Positions 1 to 11,079 of a stretch of DNA of 64,000 bases are shown one piece after another. The notes under the pieces were generated by a model that made no database searches, was not told the origin of the DNA, and saw only the letters and a list, made by a program, of their open reading frames with translations. The number at the start of each line of letters is the position of its first letter. Within the stretch, counting starts at the first letter, position 1. Made by a program: the position numbers and the translations under genes. Origin of the DNA: Powellomyces hirtus (lineage: Eukaryota > Chytridiomycota > Chytridiomycetes > Spizellomycetales > Powellomycetaceae); contig JAHLKG010000032.1 in assembly GCA_025526995.1 (NCBI GenBank), positions 176,322 through 240,321 of the forward strand, read 5' to 3'.

Positions 1-1337
1 TCAGAGCGTCCATGAGGTCAGTGACCACCATGATCTCATTCTTTGCCTTCTTTAACAACTGCGTAAGATTCTTTTTGATCAGCTCCGCATGGAAGGACAC
101 TCCGGTTTCACCCTGTTTTGGAGCACCAGAGCTTTGCGAAAACCGCAGAACTTCCCCCGCGCTTTCCAGAGGAAGCGATTCCTCCAGCGCACTGGTTTTA
201 GTGCTTTCCATCGCCCTGTACTCCAGGTAGGATTGGTTGAGGTGGGCAAAGCGTTTGTGTAAACAAAGATTTGTGCTGGTGCCCATAGCCACTATGGGAA
301 ACTTTACGCTTTAAGGCAGAGTCAAATCGCAGTCTACTAAACATGCCTATACACAGGTGCGCGAGCACTCACATCAACTTGTTTGCTGCGAGAACTTTGA
401 TATAATGGAAGATCGAGCGAGGATCTACCTCGAGAATCTTTGCAAGCTTGAATTGGCTGATTCCTTTTGCACGAGATTGACCAATTTTCTCGAGTACGCT
501 AAACATCACATCTTTCAAATTCCAAGAAAGCTGAGAAAAGAGACTTATTACTTGGCTTGCCATCATCAAGGGACATGCACTTCCACATCACGCTTACGTC
601 GTACAGACTCAAGACTGCAGCATGCCGGGCCTCCTTGCATGCAGCAATGTGCAAACTCGTGCCGTACTCTTCCATCACCTGAGCCAGCTTCTTCTCCCGC
701 AGCTCATTTTTCGGAATGGCCTCGATCGGCAGCGCCTGAGAAAAGCAAAATTCTTGAGCCCGTTTGCTCAAATCTCGATTTATTGAGCAAGCTTGTCTGC
801 GAACCTGTGCTTTCTGTTTGCCTGCTTTCTGTTTGGGTTTCTTAGGTGCCCCAGTTTGCACAAAGAACTCCACGTCCTTCAGCATCACGATGAATGGCCA
901 CAGATAACCTTTCATATGTTCGTCCATCATAGTGGCCATCTCGGCGGTAGCGCCATCCTCATCATCACCGAATGAATCGTCATCCTCCTTTGTTCTCGTG
1001 AGAGCCAACCGACCCTCCAGCAGTGCCCATAATGCCTCAATTGAACAACCTACGCGACACGCACCGCAAAGGAACGAGAGAATGAGACATACAGACCAAC
1101 CAGGTTTGCACAATAATTACAAACTAGAGAGTCATCGCTGATGCAGCACTGTAAGAAACTTCCAACACACTGTCCTGCACCCTTTCGTCCCAGAAAGACG
1201 CATGCGGTTTCTCACGAGTATGCACCGAGCTGAGTTTGCTTCTCATAAGATAGGACCGCTGTCTACTCCTCATTGCACATACCTTCGCTTCCTTCGAGTG
1301 CCAATTCATCAACGACCAATTTCAGGATGTCATCCAT
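1..1337 (-). CDS. TFC3: TFIIIC largest subunit, B-block binding (Tfc3/GTF3C1-like), 5' part only
   Basis: RNA polymerase III factor TFIIIC binds the B-block of tRNA promoters through this subunit, in the nucleus. Exons worked out on the minus strand are 1337-1283, 1049-598, 530-373 and 308 to the window edge; phases agree at every junction. The start ATG is at 1337 and opens with the acidic helix typical of the family (MDDILKLVVDELALEGSEG). The B-block winged-helix region is clear in exon 3 (SRAKGISQFKLAKILEVDPR, then SIFHYIKVL), followed in exon 4 by VKFPIVAMGTSTNLCLHKRF. Roughly 320 residues are present; family members usually exceed 1,000, so most of the gene lies to the left. The first intron (1282-1050, 233 nt) is long for this window. 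The family call is from motif recognition and I am fairly sure of it. Confidence 0.85.
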
Positions 1338-2226
1338 CTTGCAAGCGCGTAGCCCATTTCGTTCGTAATGTCAAAAACTGTCAATACAAACGCAGGGCCT
1401 TCCCAAAACGCGGGTTGAGACACGTTCCCACGTCCACAGAAACAACCCCAACTTGAATTTCGAATCACCCTTAACTCACTCACTCACACAGTACGCTGGC
1501 TCGACGGCGCACAGGTGTACATCGCTCCGTCGACTCCCGTACAGGTAAATTCCAGAGACCCACACTTTTCTGCCCATTTTGCAGGGAAACCTATCGTTAG
1601 CTTCATGGTAGATGCTAGGAGGGTAACAGTGAGGCGACGCATCTCGTCTCTGGTACCTCCTGCCCTACCTACAGCTGGTTGGCAGACGGGTGTCGAGGTC
1701 CTGGAAAAGCATTATTCAGGAATTGATGCCTGCCCTCCTGACATCTACCCTAAAACTAAGGATAGGATTCTCTGCAAAATGGAACTGCCCTGAAGATTGT
1801 GGATCTCTGGAATTTACCTGTATTGGAGTCGACGGAGCGATGTACACCTTTGCGCCGTCGAAGCTAGCGTACGAAGATCGTTTGGAACTATGCACCTGCA
1901 TGTAACTCACGATTCCGTGATCCGCTTAGAATCAATAAACATTATGAAGTCCAACTCTTCGTCGCATAGGCTTAAACCACGTTCGTAAGTCAAATTCCCA
2001 CATCTGCAACGGTATATTCGCGCATGCACCATCAAGCATTGCCCATGTGTCACTATGTAACCGCTGAATGGGTGAATAGGTAGAAAGCCATGACACGCAC
2101 GCAAGTGTGTTTCATCAGATAGCAGAGTGTAATAGACGCCTACAAGTGCATATACGTTTTATTACGAAAAACAACCCTTATTGATACCGAAGAGTCAACT
2201 CATCACATGAGGCGCCGGAACGATAT
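1338..2226. other. Intergenic stretch carrying an inverted repeat
   Basis: No gene is supported here. The stretch lies between the TFC3 5' end and the Ypt1 3' end and contains the inverted duplication at 1491-1872 described separately. Short open frames on both strands are explained by the two arms of that repeat. Confidence 0.6.
1491..1872. repeat. Imperfect inverted repeat, arms about 138 bp, exon-like content
   Basis: Left arm about 1491-1626 and right arm about 1731-1872, with a spacer near 104 bp. Read in opposite directions the arms are very alike: both begin with a GTACGCT..CGACGGCGCA..GGTGTACATCGCTCC pattern and both continue through CAGGTAAATTCCAGAGA and CATTTTGCAG. Translated, each arm gives YIAPSTP(V/I)QVNSRDP. 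The CAGGTAAAT looks like an exon-donor junction. This could be a head-to-head duplication of an exon fragment from an unknown gene, or a small foldback element. I see no obvious target-site duplication at the ends. Confidence 0.75.
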
Positions 2227-3388
<1,162 letters not shown>

Positions 3389-4226
3389 GATTGTGAGTGT
3401 TTTCCTGGGAGGTCCGGCTGTGGGAACTGAAACACAAAAAGTGCAGTCTGACGTCAGCGGAGTCAAGTAGAGGCGTCACAGCGGCGGCCATGTGGATAGC
3501 AGCTCCTAGAGTCGATATTGCATCGATGACTCTTTAACGCGCTCAACACTAAAGTTTCCTGTTTGACGTACCGAAGAAGACGAAAGGTGGGTTCTGTGTG
3601 GGGCGGAGAGACAAAAAGACGTGATGACAATCGTGAGTAAATAGCGGAGCGCGAGTCACGCGATATAGCGGAAAATGAGGCAGGAAACAAGTACCTTTTT
3701 GTCGACGGAGCGGGGGAGAGGGAGAGTGAGGAGGTGAGGGGAGCAAGCAGCAAGAATTGTCTAAAGGCGGCTTGCTTGTCTAGAAGTGGAGAATTGGCGG
3801 TTTGAAGATTGTGTGTTTGGAAATGAGAACAGGTTGGTTGCGGGTGGATGGGTGGGTTGGTCGGGCGGCTGACGGTCTTGTCTTGGCTGCACCGTAAAGC
3901 ATCAGTTCATAAATGAGTGACTGGTTTGATTTGGCTACTTGTGACTACTTGTGGATGGATCTGGAGTGGTATCCTATATTCAGCATGCCGTCAGATCTGG
4001 ATCCTAAGATAAGCATGTATAGTATATCCGCTTACGTAAAGAGAAACGCGTAAAACTGACCGCAAAATCTCGTTGTACTTGTAGCCAAAAAACACCCGTC
4101 AAAAGATCACCTCCACATGAACGCCCAGAACACTTAGATGTGAGAAACATATAAATAGTCAGCCATGCGTTTGGTGTCCCCGCCGTTTCCCTCTTGCGCT
4201 CTGCACAAAGTCCCAACTTCGACACG
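3389..4226. promoter_or_regulatory. Divergent intergenic region between Ypt1 and the GPI protein
   Basis: No coding sequence supported. It holds the 5' flanks of Ypt1 (-) and of the cysteine-rich GPI protein (+). A purine-rich block (about 3590-3760) lies on the Ypt1 side. A TATA-like motif TATAAATA at 4150-4157 stands 70 nt before the + strand start at 4227. Confidence 0.5.
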
Positions 4227-4928
4227 ATGAAGTTGCCCGTCTTGCCTCTGGTTTTGCTGTTGGCTGCGTCTGTCGCTGCCCAATCCCGATCGAACCCCTT
4301 CGATACCCCCATCAAGCGTTACTCGACTGAATGCAGAATAGCGGTCAGAAACAACAACTGCGCTGACAGCTACGCTGCGTCATCATCATGGACCTCTGTC
4401 ACCAACTCGGGTCATGGTGCATGCTGCTGCACTCCTCCCGGCATGAATGATGATGTCTACTTTGACATCTACGTCGCCGGTATCAGATCCATGCAGCCTG
4501 TTGATCTGTCGAGCATTTTCAATGCAACCACGCCCAGGGATACTGTCTTAGACTTTGTCCAAAAGCGCTGCGACGCCACTTGCACCTACCGTTCCGATGT
4601 CAGGCTCGGTAACCCAGGCTCCAGAAGCTGGGTAGGAATGTGTTCGTGCAATGGCCGGGACCAGCCGTTGTCCGGATTCCCCCTTTCGCCCTACTACATG
4701 CCCGACGGAACTGCCATCACACCCATCGCCAGGCCCAAAGTGCCTAGCTCGGCCGCGGCTGGTTCCGCGACTGCATCACCAGCAGCTACAAATGCTGGAA
4801 CCAACAATAGCGCCAGCAACGCGCAGACATCGCCCGTCCCAAACGATGCCAACGCCAAAGCTCTCTACAGCCTCACAATGTCGATCTTCGCATCCGCAGC
4901 CATCGCTGGCTCGTTGCTCTTCATATAA
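4227..4928 (+). CDS. Secreted, GPI-anchored cysteine-rich protein, family not recognised
   Basis: Single-exon gene of 233 residues. I chose the ATG at 4227 rather than an upstream in-frame codon because it starts a clean signal peptide (MKLPVLPLVLLLAASVAAQ) and lies 70 nt below a TATA-like box. The mature part has nine cysteines, including an ACCC cluster and CxC near residue 145, then a Ser/Ala/Thr/Asn-rich stalk. The last about 20 residues are hydrophobic and end at the C terminus (LTMSIFASAAIAGSLLFI), the layout of a GPI-anchor signal. It is probably displayed on the cell surface or wall. I cannot assign a known domain, and no catalytic motif is visible. Confidence 0.8.
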   Translation: MKLPVLPLVLLLAASVAAQSRSNPFDTPIKRYSTECRIAVRNNNCADSYAASSSWTSVTNSGHGACCCTPPGMNDDVYFDIYVAGIRSMQPVDLSSIFNATTPRDTVLDFVQKRCDATCTYRSDVRLGNPGSRSWVGMCSCNGRDQPLSGFPLSPYYMPDGTAITPIARPKVPSSAAAGSATASPAATNAGTNNSASNAQTSPVPNDANAKALYSLTMSIFASAAIAGSLLFI

Positions 4929-5233
4929 CATAGATCATAGCAGATAGACTACCTGTTAAGGGCCAACCAGGGCGTTGATATTCGAGAGCTGGACACCAAC
5001 CAATAGATAGGTACATCATCCGTTGAGGCTTTTGATTCGGCAGGGAGAGAGCGAGCGACCACACTGCTGGGTTTGTTAACACATGGCAGCATACCCTCGG
5101 GACGCTCGAGGCTTGGCTAGATACGCTCGTATTTCTGTCATTGTATTTTTTTTTCATATGCTTACCAACCTTCTCATTTGATTTGGGATATTATTCTCTC
5201 AAAATACACGTTTGGCGGGCCTTTTCGGCCACG
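4929..5233. other. Short convergent intergenic gap
   Basis: Holds the 3' flanks of the GPI protein (+) and the acyl-CoA ligase (-). I see no gene or clear repeat in it. Confidence 0.5.
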
Positions 5234-7412
5234 TCAACGACCTGCCTTTTGCTCAGCCTCAGAGTCGTTGGGCGCATATCCCAGCACGTTCGCAGGAGAT
5301 TTCCCGTCAATGTCTTTGACCTGCCTTCGCAACACTTTCCCAGACTCATGCCTAGGCAATGCGCTCACGAAAACAATACCCCCCTTCAAAGCCATATGTG
5401 GTTTTACTCTGTCCGCCACGAATGACAGGATCACACTGGAGATGCTTTCCTTGTCTTCGGCACTGTAGTCGCTTGTCAGAACGACGTATGCCCTTGGAAG
5501 ATACGTTGAGCGCTTGTCTGCCCAGTACGGGATGACGCAGCAGTCACGGACTTGGGGGTGGGTGAAGAGAACGGTTTCAATGAGGGCCGGCGCCACTAGA
5601 CGATCTTCGCACTTGAACAACTCCTTCTTGCGATCAGTGATGTACACGTATCCGTCGAAGTCGATGATGGCCATGTCCCCTGAAGTTTCATAAAGAAGAG
5701 CAGATTAGAACAAGCATGTGGCAAGGACTAAGCTCTGGGATGAGACAAACACCTGTCTCCATGAAGCCATCGGCGTCAATCCCGCTTTCTTCTCGCGTTT
5801 TGCCGATGTATGAATTCAACACACCGGGTGCTCGGATACACAGCTGGCCTTCTTCTTCATAATTCAATGCTACAAAGTAGTAACAATTAAACTTGAGTGA
5901 CTGCTCGTGCGCACCAGCAAGGAGCGAGAAGCAAATGAATGATACCTTCGCCATTGTCGCCAATAATTTTGGCCTCCGTATTCAGATACAGCTTTCCAAC
6001 AGATCCGATCTTATTGGAACCTGGGATATTACGGGTGACCAGTAAAGTCGCTTCTGTGAACCCATAATTGTTCAGGACTTCAACTCCCAGCCGGTCTTGA
6101 CACATGCTGATAGCTTCTCTGCTGCTGGGCGCTCCGGCAACCAAGATGTGTGTAAGCGAACTGAGGTCATAGTCTGCCACTCGAGGGTCTCTGGCAAGAA
6201 AATTGACTATTTGAGGTGTCGTTTGTAGCTGCCGCGGTTGGTGCTTTTGCACGAGCTCGAGCAAACGGGGAAAATCGTACGAAGGTGTCACGACTGTAGG
6301 ATAGCCCTACAGATATAGAAAATATACGGTTAAAGGTAGGGCTTCCGCACTATAAGCTCACTAGTAACTGACCAGATAGAAGCCGGCAATCAAACAATGG
6401 GAGATTCCGGGTTGCGTCCAGAACGGGAGGACCAGATACGGAGCGTCTTGGCTGAACAACAGGTTGGCGCGGTCGGCCGCCATTCGCGAAATCATAGAGG
6501 TGTAGTTGTAGTGGGTGAGCTGCGCGGCTTTTGGAATGCCTGTACATTTAGCAGAAACGTGCGACAACTAAGCGTGAGTGCAACGCTTCGATGTTGGATG
6601 ACATCGTTGCATAGATGATGAGATACCAGTTGTACCGGAACTGAAGATAATGAACGCTGAGTGATCCCGCGAGGCTGAGCCTTTGAGGGTGAACAGGACA
6701 GGCTCAACATCTTCCACAAAAAGGGAAAAATGCGACAAAAATCTCTGAGTTTCCGCTGCCGCAGTGGGTGAGGAGCTACGATTGCCGTCCACGTCTGGCA
6801 TCAGCACGATGCGATCTTTAGGAAATCCGATCTTCTCTGCGACGGCAAGGACTTTATCCAGGAGATCAACGGCAACCAGAATACATTTTGCTGGACATGC
6901 CCGGAGTCGCAGCTCAATCTCCTCTTTGGTGAAGTTTGGGTTGAGGCCCATGACTACTCCGCCAGCCGCAAGTGTTCCCCAGCACACGGCCGGGTAGTGG
7001 ATCTGTGGCAATCGGTGTCAGCACTGTGGTTGCGAGAGATAAGAACAGCAACTAGTGCTCTTCTTACGGAATTCCATGCAATCACAGCCAGCACTTCACC
7101 GGGTTGCCACTTGAAGGTTTTTTGCAAGCCTGCAGCAAATCGCGGGTAGTCGCGCCGAATGTCCCCATGAGTGACTTTAACGCCGTCCGCGTCGTTTATC
7201 ATGTAGACAGTGTCATTCGGAAAAGACACGCTGAATGTCAGCGTCGTGATATCTACCTGTTGGTGGGGGGGGGGGGGGGGGGGGGGTCCACAAGAGCACT
7301 TTGACGTCAGCCACATATTCCCTAAAGGTTCCAAAACGCACTGTAATGATGCACAAGACACGGGTGCACTCACCTCCGGGACCACAATGGATTCATCAGG
7401 GGTGAAAAGCAT
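5234..7412 (-). CDS. Acyl-CoA synthetase / 4-coumarate:CoA ligase-like enzyme (ANL superfamily)
   Basis: Adenylates a carboxylic acid and transfers it to CoA. Seven exons on the minus strand: 7412-7374, 7256-7068, 7002-6627, 6539-6373, 6306-5946, 5869-5753, 5679-5234; 1,695 nt, 564 residues, a normal size for the family. Motifs in order: IIFSSGTTGIPK (phosphate-binding loop, split by an intron after SGTTG), NNYGFTEAT, METGD, YITDRKKELFK, and the late lysine motif HESGKVLRR. N-terminal LFTPDESIVVPE and ALAAGG-like stretches match fungal 4CL-like proteins. There is no peroxisomal SKL end (it ends KAGR). The first intron contains a 22-base G run (C on the coding strand) just before its acceptor. 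It shares a 329-bp divergent promoter with the serine hydrolase gene. The substrate cannot be told from sequence. Confidence 0.9.
7265..7286. repeat. 22-base homopolymer G tract inside an intron
   Basis: An uninterrupted run of 22 G on the plus strand. It sits in the first intron of the ligase gene, where on the coding strand it forms the pyrimidine tract right before the acceptor ACCAACAG. The length is likely to vary between isolates, and its exact count may also be a sequencing estimate. Confidence 0.85.
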
Positions 7413-7741
7413 GGCTAATCTTGAGACGCACTGTCAAAACGAAGCACGGAAGAAAAGATAAAAAAAAGAAGGGCGGAGGGGGGAGAGAGGTTCATGGAGT
7501 GATATAAGTCACAGTTGGCCGGTGGCGCAGCAGAGTGTTTTGCGCGGCTTAGACGATGGGCGCCCACAGCCAATCGCATTTCAGCCGCGTGTTGGTTTGC
7601 ACACTTGGGCCCCCCACTTGCCTCAGTCTTCTCCACGAACCGCCCCCTGCCGTTGGCTGCCCAACCAGCCGCAGAACTTGCCCGACCGTAGAGAGCGCAA
7701 CTTTACGCAGACAACGACAAACAAAACCACCCCACACGATC
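7413..7741. promoter_or_regulatory. Divergent promoter between acyl-CoA ligase and serine hydrolase
   Basis: 329 bp between two outward-facing starts (7412 on minus, 7742 on plus). No gene is supported inside it. The arrangement allows the two genes to share control. Confidence 0.5.
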
Positions 7742-10237
7742 ATGCTCGCAGGACCGCATCCCAAGATACCAGACCTTGCGGCGAAGACGGCTGACGTCTC
7801 TCCAAACCCTTTGACGCATTTGACAGCAGTACTCGACAGCTGTGTTCGCAACTGGGTGGACCAGAAGGCTTTTTCTGGTTCGGTTCTTGTAGCCGTCAAG
7901 GGCAAGATCATCTTGCGTCAAGGCTATGGCCTCGCCGTGCGTGAACATAATGTACCAAACCTCCCGTCCACAAAGTTTCGCGTGGGATCCTCCTCAAAGC
8001 AGTTTGTAGCAGTCACTGCTCTCAAACTGCAGGAAGCTCGATTGCTGGATCTTTCCAAGACGCTCGCCGAATTTGCGCTCCCAGGCATCCCAGAGGAGAT
8101 TGGAAAGCACGTGACGTTGTATAATCTGCTACAGCATTCTTCAGGTACGTAGATACCACAGCGACTAACAATCCTGTATTGGGAGTCATTGATGCTGATT
8201 GCCTGTCACATGTAGGCATCCCAGACTACGTGGGATTCACAGACTATGAGCCGAATCAATCTCTGCCAGGAACTCTCGAAGACGTTCTCAAAACGTTCGC
8301 CGACAAGCCACTAGAATTCGTCCCGGGCACCAAATGGTCATACTCCAACTCCAATTACATTCTCATTGTAATAATCATTGAGTCTGTACTTGGGGGACGG
8401 TTCGAGGACTATGTCAGAGAACATCTACTGCTACCGCTGGGCATGAACGACACCGACTACGAAGTCACCGGAGTGCCTGTCCCAAACTTTGGGCACGGCT
8501 ACCGGTGCGATTCTGAAGGGCGTTGGACAACTGCTCCTTTCCTGCATATGAGCCATGTACGCGCAGTGGGTGGATTGTACTCGACTGTGGACGACATGTA
8601 CAAATGGCGGCAGGCGCTGGTTTACGGCAGCATTCTCTCGGCAGAATCAAAGCAAAACATGTTTGCGGACCATCTCATTCATCTTGACGAGAAAAAGAAA
8701 ACGGAACACTTCTGTACGTGTCCGCTCATTCTCTGCTCATGAAGTAGCCAATATACTGAACACCTCCTCGCAGATGGCCTCGGTATATTTGTTCGATCGT
8801 GGCCGACGTTGCGAAATCGCTGCTCTGTTGGACATGGCAGCGATTTGGACGGTTTCCGCGGTATGGGTGAAACATACCCAGCCGAAGACGTGTCTATTAG
8901 CTTCCTGTCCAACAACCAAACACTCGACTACATGAACATGCATCTTGCTCTTGCTGAGATTGTGTTTGACGAGACCGCCAGTGTGATCAAGTGCCCAACA
9001 AACACTGCGGCCACTTCCACTGCAATGAATGACTTGCCTGAATCCGGCGAATCTGATGCGAATCAAGAACTGACGGCTGCCCTCGATGCGTGCGTCAAGA
9101 AATGGACCATAAAGCGCAACTTCTCAGGCTCCATCCTTGTCGCCAGGCGAGACCAATTGCTTCTTCGCAGAGGCTACGGCCTGGCCGTGCGAGAACATGC
9201 AGTGCCCAACACGCCCAACACAAAATTTAGAATTGGGTCAATGTCGAAACAGTTTGTCAGCGCGACCGCTCTCAAGATGCAGGAGCAGGGCATGCTGAAA
9301 CTCTCCCAGACCCTTGCCGACCATCTTCAGCACATCCCTGCATTTCCTAAGGAAAAGGGAGTTCAAATCACGTTGTCTATGCTGTTGAGACATACATCCG
9401 GTAATTTCACGAGCGAGCCGCTTTTCATGCCATACCTTGTCCATAGCTTGCTCATCAGCGCCTCTTTCAGGAATACCGTGTTATGTTCGACTTGATGGAT
9501 ATCATGACCGGAAATCTCTTCCTGCGGAACTAAGCGATGTAGTTCGTCGCTTCGCAGATCTACCACTCGAACATACGCCCGGTACCAAATACAGCTATTC
9601 GAACTCCAACTACCTTCTGATGGTACTCATCATGGAGGGCATCCTCGGTCATCGCTTTGAGCATTATGTCAAGAAGTTCATTCTCGAACCACTGGACATG
9701 ACAGACTCAGGCTATGAAGTCACCGGCACCGTCATCCCTGGATTTGCGAGCGGATACCAATGCAACGACAAGGGGATCTGGAACAAGGCCCCGTTCCTCC
9801 ATATGAGTCACGTTCGCGCAGTCGGTGGATTGTATTCCACGGTCGACGATCTGCTCAAATGGCGCAGAGCGTTGATCTTAGGAGATCTATTGTGCGAAGA
9901 CTCTCGGAAAGCAATGTACGAGATGGATCTGATCCGAGTCAACCCGGAGAAGGAGCCGCCTCAGCAATGTAAGCTCTGCCATGTCTTTTTGGGCTTTGTG
10001 CGTGCTCTAGATCGCTAATTAAAAAATCCAGACGGACTTGGCCTTTTCCGGCTTCAGAAGCCAAACAATCGGATATCGATCGCGCATGCAAGCGAGCTGG
10101 ACGGCGCTCGCGGGTTCCTCGAAACGTACCCAGAGGAGCAGGTGACTGTTGGACTGCTGAGCAACAATCAGAGCTTTGACTTTATGGAAATGCAATTTGA
10201 GATTGCCGCCTTGGTGTTTGGAGACATCCGGCCATGA
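7742..10237 (+). CDS. Tandem fusion of two beta-lactamase-family serine hydrolases
   Basis: Five exons, 7742-8144, 8216-8713, 8774-9400, 9471-9968, 10032-10237; 2,232 nt, 743 residues. Each half is a complete class-C beta-lactamase/penicillin-binding-like serine hydrolase with the SxxK nucleophile motif (SSSK, then SMSK) and the Tyr motif YSNSN in both. The late box is HGS in half one and HAS in half two. The third exon runs straight from the end of domain one (LSNNQTLDYMNM) into the start of domain two (ELTAALDACVKKW) with no stop and no splice site needed. Introns fall at matching places in both halves, and exons 2 and 4 are each 498 nt. This shows a whole-gene tandem duplication that later became one reading frame. 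Related enzymes act as esterases, amidases or D-peptidases; the substrate here is unknown. No signal peptide is seen, so it is probably intracellular. A second gene starting at ATG 9024 is possible, but then the first would have no stop. Confidence 0.85.
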
Positions 10238-11079
10238 CGTGTCACCATCAACTTCAACGGTAGGATCAAGAAAGCGACCACTTGTGGACTTCGGCTTTCC
10301 AACATACACCTAGGCTCAGGGCTCTCCATTGCCTTGCATACCGTTAGAATAGCATAGATGGTAGATTTTACGTCAAGTACCTGGGACTGGCGCAACAGTA
10401 ATGAAGTTGATAACCCAAGATTATATTGTTGGGGGATTAACTTTACTCTGCCTTGTTATGGTCATCATATTAGGGGCTTGCCGCGCACAGGCCGTGTCAA
10501 AAGTGCCGCCTCGGTGGGGGTAGCGACGTATTGCACTTTTCAAAACAGGACCAGACACATCTCTACCGAACCATCTGATATAGCTATTGTGAAGTTCGAT
10601 GTCGTATGTATGATTGGGACAAGACGCGCGCGTTCATGTGGCGTGGAACGCTGAGTCAGCGCTGCTTCCGCCATTCAAAAAGGAGCCACGAGCAACTACT
10701 GCACGCATTCCGCGGATGAAGGCTGTTGATGCCAAGTGTATTGCGCGCCGCCCATGCATGCAATCACACTCATCAGTTCTCGCCTCTCGCCTCATCACTC
10801 AGCTGGCCTTAATTGCCGATCTCTTGGTTCTCCCATCACATTGTTAAATTCTTCTACGTAACGCGTCCGTTGGGTATTGTGGCGGCGACGCGTCGATATG
10901 TGATCGCAAAGCGCGATTTGCTATAAAATGGGAGGGGGGCAAGAATCCTCGTCCCCGGCAATCAAGGCTCGCGCGACACAAGGCCACGTATTCAGAGGAA
11001 CTGTACAACGACAACGTTCTTTACTATAAAAGGCCAGAGACGGTGTCCGAGTCGTCTAGGAATTAACCTCTCATCCAAC
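10238..11079. promoter_or_regulatory. Intergenic region upstream of GH115
   Basis: No gene supported over about 840 bp. Two TATA-like motifs lie on the plus strand near 10922 (TATAAAAT) and 11025 (TATAAAA), the second 55 nt before the GH115 start. Either could serve that gene. Confidence 0.5.

Noticed and set aside
9024..10237. A separate second hydrolase gene starting at ATG 9024
   Set aside because: The upstream frame has no stop before it and needs no splice, so a single fused gene is simpler, although RNA evidence is needed.
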